Shown: positions 61,570-64,000 of the stretch, in pieces
Layout of the letters: the number at the start of each line of letters is the position of its first letter
How positions within the stretch are numbered: position 1 is the stretch's first letter
Assembly (NCBI GenBank): GCA_947489425.1
Contig: CANLDL010000001.1
Location: 682,001 to 746,000 of the forward strand
DNA: 64,000 nt
Reading direction: 5' to 3'
DNA from: an uncultured Pseudomonadales bacterium
GTDB lineage: Bacteria; Pseudomonadota; Gammaproteobacteria; Pseudomonadales; Cellvibrionaceae
Position numbers and translations under genes: made by a program
The notes under the pieces: generated by a model
Told to the model about the DNA's origin: nothing
What the model saw: the letters and a program-made list of their open reading frames with translations, nothing else
Database searches by the model: none

Positions 61570-62388
61570 TCATATCGCCTGCATCAACATCCTTATCGCT
61601 GTAAATGTTAATAACACAGCGAATATTTTTTTAAGCTTATTGGCATCTAATTTTGCACCTATCCAAACACCTACAGGCGCAAAAGCAACGCTTAGCGGAA
61701 TCAAAACAAGCAACGATAAAAAATTAATATAACCCCATGTGCCAAAAGGTGCATTAGTTGGTGTTTGCGCAAACAGTAGTAAAAAAATAGCACCAGGAAC
61801 AGATATCAACAAACCAAAGGCTGCAGAGGTACCAACCGCTCTATGAATCGCATAATTAAACGCGGTTAGTACAGAAACCCCAAGCGTTCCTCCACCAATG
61901 CCTGCCATCACTGAGAAGAAACCAATAACCGTACCAAAGAGGCCTTGCGCAGGCATAGGCGGAAGATTATCAAATAAGGCTGCACTATTGGCTCGAAAGG
62001 ACAAATTGTAAGCCATGAACAACGCAATTAATGCAAAAACAATCGTAAAATAGCGACCATCAACAATTGTCACTAACCAACTACCTGCCAAAACACCAAT
62101 AACCATAAAGGCCGACCAGCGCTTAATTAGTAGCCAATCTATATTAGAGCGTTTATTATGTGCCTTAATAGAAGACAAAGATGTGGGAATAATTGCTGCC
62201 AAAGAAGTACCTGTAGCAATAACCATAGCATTGCTCGAATCGACACCAAAAGATTGAAACAAAAAGAACAAAACGGGCACATTAATAATACCACCACCAA
62301 CCCCCAGTAAACCGGCTAAGGTACCTGCTAACATTCCCGCAAATGCCAAACCAATAATTACTGGTAATAACTGACTAATCTCACCCAC
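61570..62388 (-). CDS. TauE/SafE-family (TSUP) membrane transporter
   Basis: This 272-residue inner-membrane protein of about eight helices has the repeated TSUP motif GLLGVGGGIINVPVLFFLF in the N-terminal half and VMAGIGGGTLGVSVLTAF in the C-terminal half. I choose the GTG at 62388 because GGAGAAG lies a few bases upstream; an ATG six codons earlier overlaps that ribosome-binding site. TauE/SafE proteins export sulfite, sulfoacetate or related anions, or import them. No sulfur genes are adjacent, so the substrate is open. Confidence 0.9.
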   Translation of the reverse strand: MGEISQLLPVIIGLAFAGMLAGTLAGLLGVGGGIINVPVLFFLFQSFGVDSSNAMVIATGTSLAAIIPTSLSSIKAHNKRSNIDWLLIKRWSAFMVIGVLAGSWLVTIVDGRYFTIVFALIALFMAYNLSFRANSAALFDNLPPMPAQGLFGTVIGFFSVMAGIGGGTLGVSVLTAFNYAIHRAVGTSAAFGLLISVPGAIFLLLFAQTPTNAPFGTWGYINFLSLLVLIPLSVAFAPVGVWIGAKLDANKLKKIFAVLLTFTAIRMLMQAI

Positions 62389-62601
62389 ACATCTTCTCCA
62401 AAACAATAACTACCTCATTTGATAAACACTATTTTTACACTAAGCGCTAAAATTAATAGATACTAGCGTTTAACTACTATTAAATTTCAAGTAATTTGGT
62501 AGACTATAACATTAATAAATCAATTCAATCCCCGCTTATAATAAAATTACAGTACAATTGCCTTTCGTAAAGATTACTCACTTTATTTAGCGTCTATTAT
62601 T

Positions 62602-63669
62602 ATGTCAAACACAGCTATGGAAAATTTAAATCTCGCCTCTCAAGAGGTACTTATCTCACCCGCAGAGCTAAAGGCAAAAATGCCCGTCTCCGAGGCTGCC
62701 AAAGCGACTATTCTAAACGGTCGTAAAATGGTTAATGATATTTTAGAGAAAAAAGATCATCGTCTATTTATGGTTATTGGCCCGTGCTCAATCCATGATG
62801 TAGATGCTGCTATGGATTATGCTAAGCGACTAAAAGTGCTTGCTGATGAAGTGAAGGATACCATCGCGATTGTTATGCGTGTTTATTTTGAAAAGCCGCG
62901 TACGACCGTTGGCTGGAAAGGCCTAATTAATGACCCCTATTTGAATGGATCATTTAATATAGAAGAAGGCCTACAAATAGGGCGTAAGCTTTTACTCGAC
63001 ATTGCAGAGCTGGGCCTACCAACAGCAACCGAGGCACTTGACCCTATTTCGCCACAATACCTGCACGACTTAATCTCTTGGTCGGCTATTGGTGCACGCA
63101 CAACCGAGTCTCAAACTCACCGTGAAATGGCCAGTGGCCTTTCCTGTGCTGTAGGCTTTAAAAATGGTACCGACGGCAGCCTAACCGTTGCTGTCAACGC
63201 AATGCAATCTGTATCTAGCTCTCACCATTTTTTAGGCATTAACAACAACGGCCAAGTTGCCGTTATTCGTACCAACGGTAACCCTTACGCGCATGTTGTA
63301 CTTCGCGGTGGCGGTGGTAAACCCAATTACGATTCAGTCAATGTTGCTCTATGTGAGCAAGACTTGCGTAAGTATGGTATGAGCGAAAACATCATGGTTG
63401 ATTGCAGCCACGAGAACTCCAACAAAAACCATGAGTTACAACCACTGGTACTAGAAAATGTGACCAACCAAATTATCGATGGCAATAAGTCGATTACTAG
63501 CTTAATGGTTGAAAGTAATATTGGTGCTGGTAATCAGAAGATTCTAGATGACCATTCACAAATGCAGTATGGCGTATCAGTTACCGATAAATGTATTGAT
63601 TGGGAAACTACTCTGACTAGCGTACGTGCCATGCACAAGAAGCTAAAAGACGTATTACCAACGCGTTAA
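62602..63669 (+). CDS. 3-deoxy-7-phosphoheptulonate synthase (DAHP synthase, class I)
   Basis: This 355-residue enzyme starts the shikimate pathway by joining PEP and erythrose 4-phosphate. Diagnostic stretches are VIGPCSIHDVDAAMDYAKRL, YFEKPRTTVGWKGLINDP, IGARTTESQTHREMASGLS, VVLRGGGGKPNYD and VDCSHENSNKNHELQ, the last with metal-binding residues. Length matches the AroF/AroG/AroH group. Which aromatic amino acid inhibits it cannot be read reliably from sequence. I see no TyrR-type box upstream. Terminators follow. Confidence 0.95.
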   Translation: MSNTAMENLNLASQEVLISPAELKAKMPVSEAAKATILNGRKMVNDILEKKDHRLFMVIGPCSIHDVDAAMDYAKRLKVLADEVKDTIAIVMRVYFEKPRTTVGWKGLINDPYLNGSFNIEEGLQIGRKLLLDIAELGLPTATEALDPISPQYLHDLISWSAIGARTTESQTHREMASGLSCAVGFKNGTDGSLTVAVNAMQSVSSSHHFLGINNNGQVAVIRTNGNPYAHVVLRGGGGKPNYDSVNVALCEQDLRKYGMSENIMVDCSHENSNKNHELQPLVLENVTNQIIDGNKSITSLMVESNIGAGNQKILDDHSQMQYGVSVTDKCIDWETTLTSVRAMHKKLKDVLPTR

Positions 63670-63711
63670 TTCAACCGCATCAATAAGTATTGCATTAACG
63701 AAAGACACTAC

Positions 63712-63742
63712 CAAAAAGGCTGGGAGATACCCGGCCTTTTTT
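63712..63742 (+). terminator. Terminator after DAHP synthase
   Basis: AAAAAGGCTGGG-AGATA-CCCGGCCTTTTTT forms a stem with one U-G pair and ends in a U-run, about 45 bp after the stop codon. Confidence 0.82.
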
Positions 63743-63908
63743 ACGCTTGTAGCCTGTACTAGTAAGTGTAGCCAAAAGAACAGCCACATAAGCCATACCT
63801 ATAGGATAATAGACATATCAGTACTTAACAGGTTGTTAGTGCTTGCACTAGAAGCAAGAGATAAGTTAGGGCAACAAAGGGAATAACTAGAAGGAAGTCA
63901 ACGGTATA

Positions 63909-63933
63909 AAAAACCGAGCAGCGCTCGGTTTTT
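63909..63933. terminator. Second terminator near right edge
   Basis: AAAAACCGAGC (63909-63919) and GCTCGGTTTTT (63923-63933) form a perfect stem with a 3-nt loop and A/T tracts on both sides, so it can work in either direction. Confidence 0.8.
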
Positions 63934-64000
63934 ACAAACAAATATAAGTGCTATAAATATTGGGTAAGCTCTGTGTATCCGCCTACATAGGTAGACCCAT

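Larger units (their letters stand above)
63670..64000. other. Right-edge intergenic region
   Basis: Apart from two terminators, this 330-bp stretch shows no clear gene. The second terminator near 63909 implies that another transcription unit ends here, possibly a leftward gene beyond the edge. Confidence 0.35.

Noticed and set aside
1-64000. CRISPR arrays, rRNA genes, prophage or transposase genes
   Set aside because: No regularly spaced repeats, rRNA sequence, or phage, integrase or transposase protein was seen on either strand.

Overview
The window is about 64 kb of low-GC chromosomal DNA from a heterotrophic, probably marine, gammaproteobacterium. The evidence is a gammaproteobacterial housekeeping set (fused rlmKL next to pyrD and uvrB, ppsA/ppsR, DAHP synthase, DUF3301, YigZ), a TRAP transporter, GGDEF-EAL and chemoreceptor signalling, and a CIO-type cytochrome bd oxidase. 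A Cellvibrionales/Spongiibacteraceae-like source is my guess; the sequence does not prove it. I see no phage, transposase, integrase, rRNA or CRISPR array.

Layout. 1-6.6 kb: one leftward operon for uptake and use of 5-oxoproline: DUF1445 (D-glutamate cyclase family), TRAP transporter dctPQM, then pxpA-pxpB-pxpC (pxpC runs off the left edge), with a LysR gene just upstream. 6.7-12.8 kb: DUF3301, a small cytochrome c, an SDR, a tandem universal stress protein behind an FNR/Anr-like box, a cupredoxin-like protein lacking copper ligands, and an AraC gene divergent from an isomerase/GST pair. 12.8-19.4 kb: a chemoreceptor, a MarR gene and a small membrane-protein gene sharing twin operators, an AraC-GyrI regulator and an amidase; two copies of a 55-bp sequence lie in this stretch. 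19.7-23 kb: a YiaA/PspA membrane-stress pair, a CbiM-like gene behind a cobalamin riboswitch, and a flavin monooxygenase; the last two are flanked by a short direct repeat.

23.1-32.5 kb is an AT-rich accessory block of small, mostly unrecognised genes, all leftward. It includes lipoproteins, a MerR gene whose 3' end carries the operator of the next gene, a gene split by one in-frame stop, and one integron attC-like site at the 3' end of a gene. Beyond an orphan Tat-exported binding protein, the block ends near a tRNA-Arg gene whose 3' end and terminator are present twice, the second copy decayed.

34.7-63.7 kb is mostly core genome: ppsA/ppsR, yigZ, a 2OG-Fe(II) oxygenase, a renalase-like flavoprotein, DUF1461, a large GGDEF-EAL protein, a GbsR-type regulator with cydAB, a MocR regulator divergent from a secreted DJ-1/PfpI protein, pyrD-rlmKL-uvrB, an AddA-like helicase-nuclease, an adenylate cyclase, TauE and DAHP synthase.

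The strongest regulatory observations are: the 52-bp palindrome that covers both the promoter and the Shine-Dalgarno of the gbsR-cydAB unit; the twin MarR operators; the MerR operator inside merR; the cobalamin riboswitch; and paired MocR-type motifs. I did not find a wholly new multi-gene defence or mobile system. The best candidates for undescribed biology are the accessory block with its attC-like site, the ligand-less cupredoxin with its structured leader, and the duplicated intergenic sequences.
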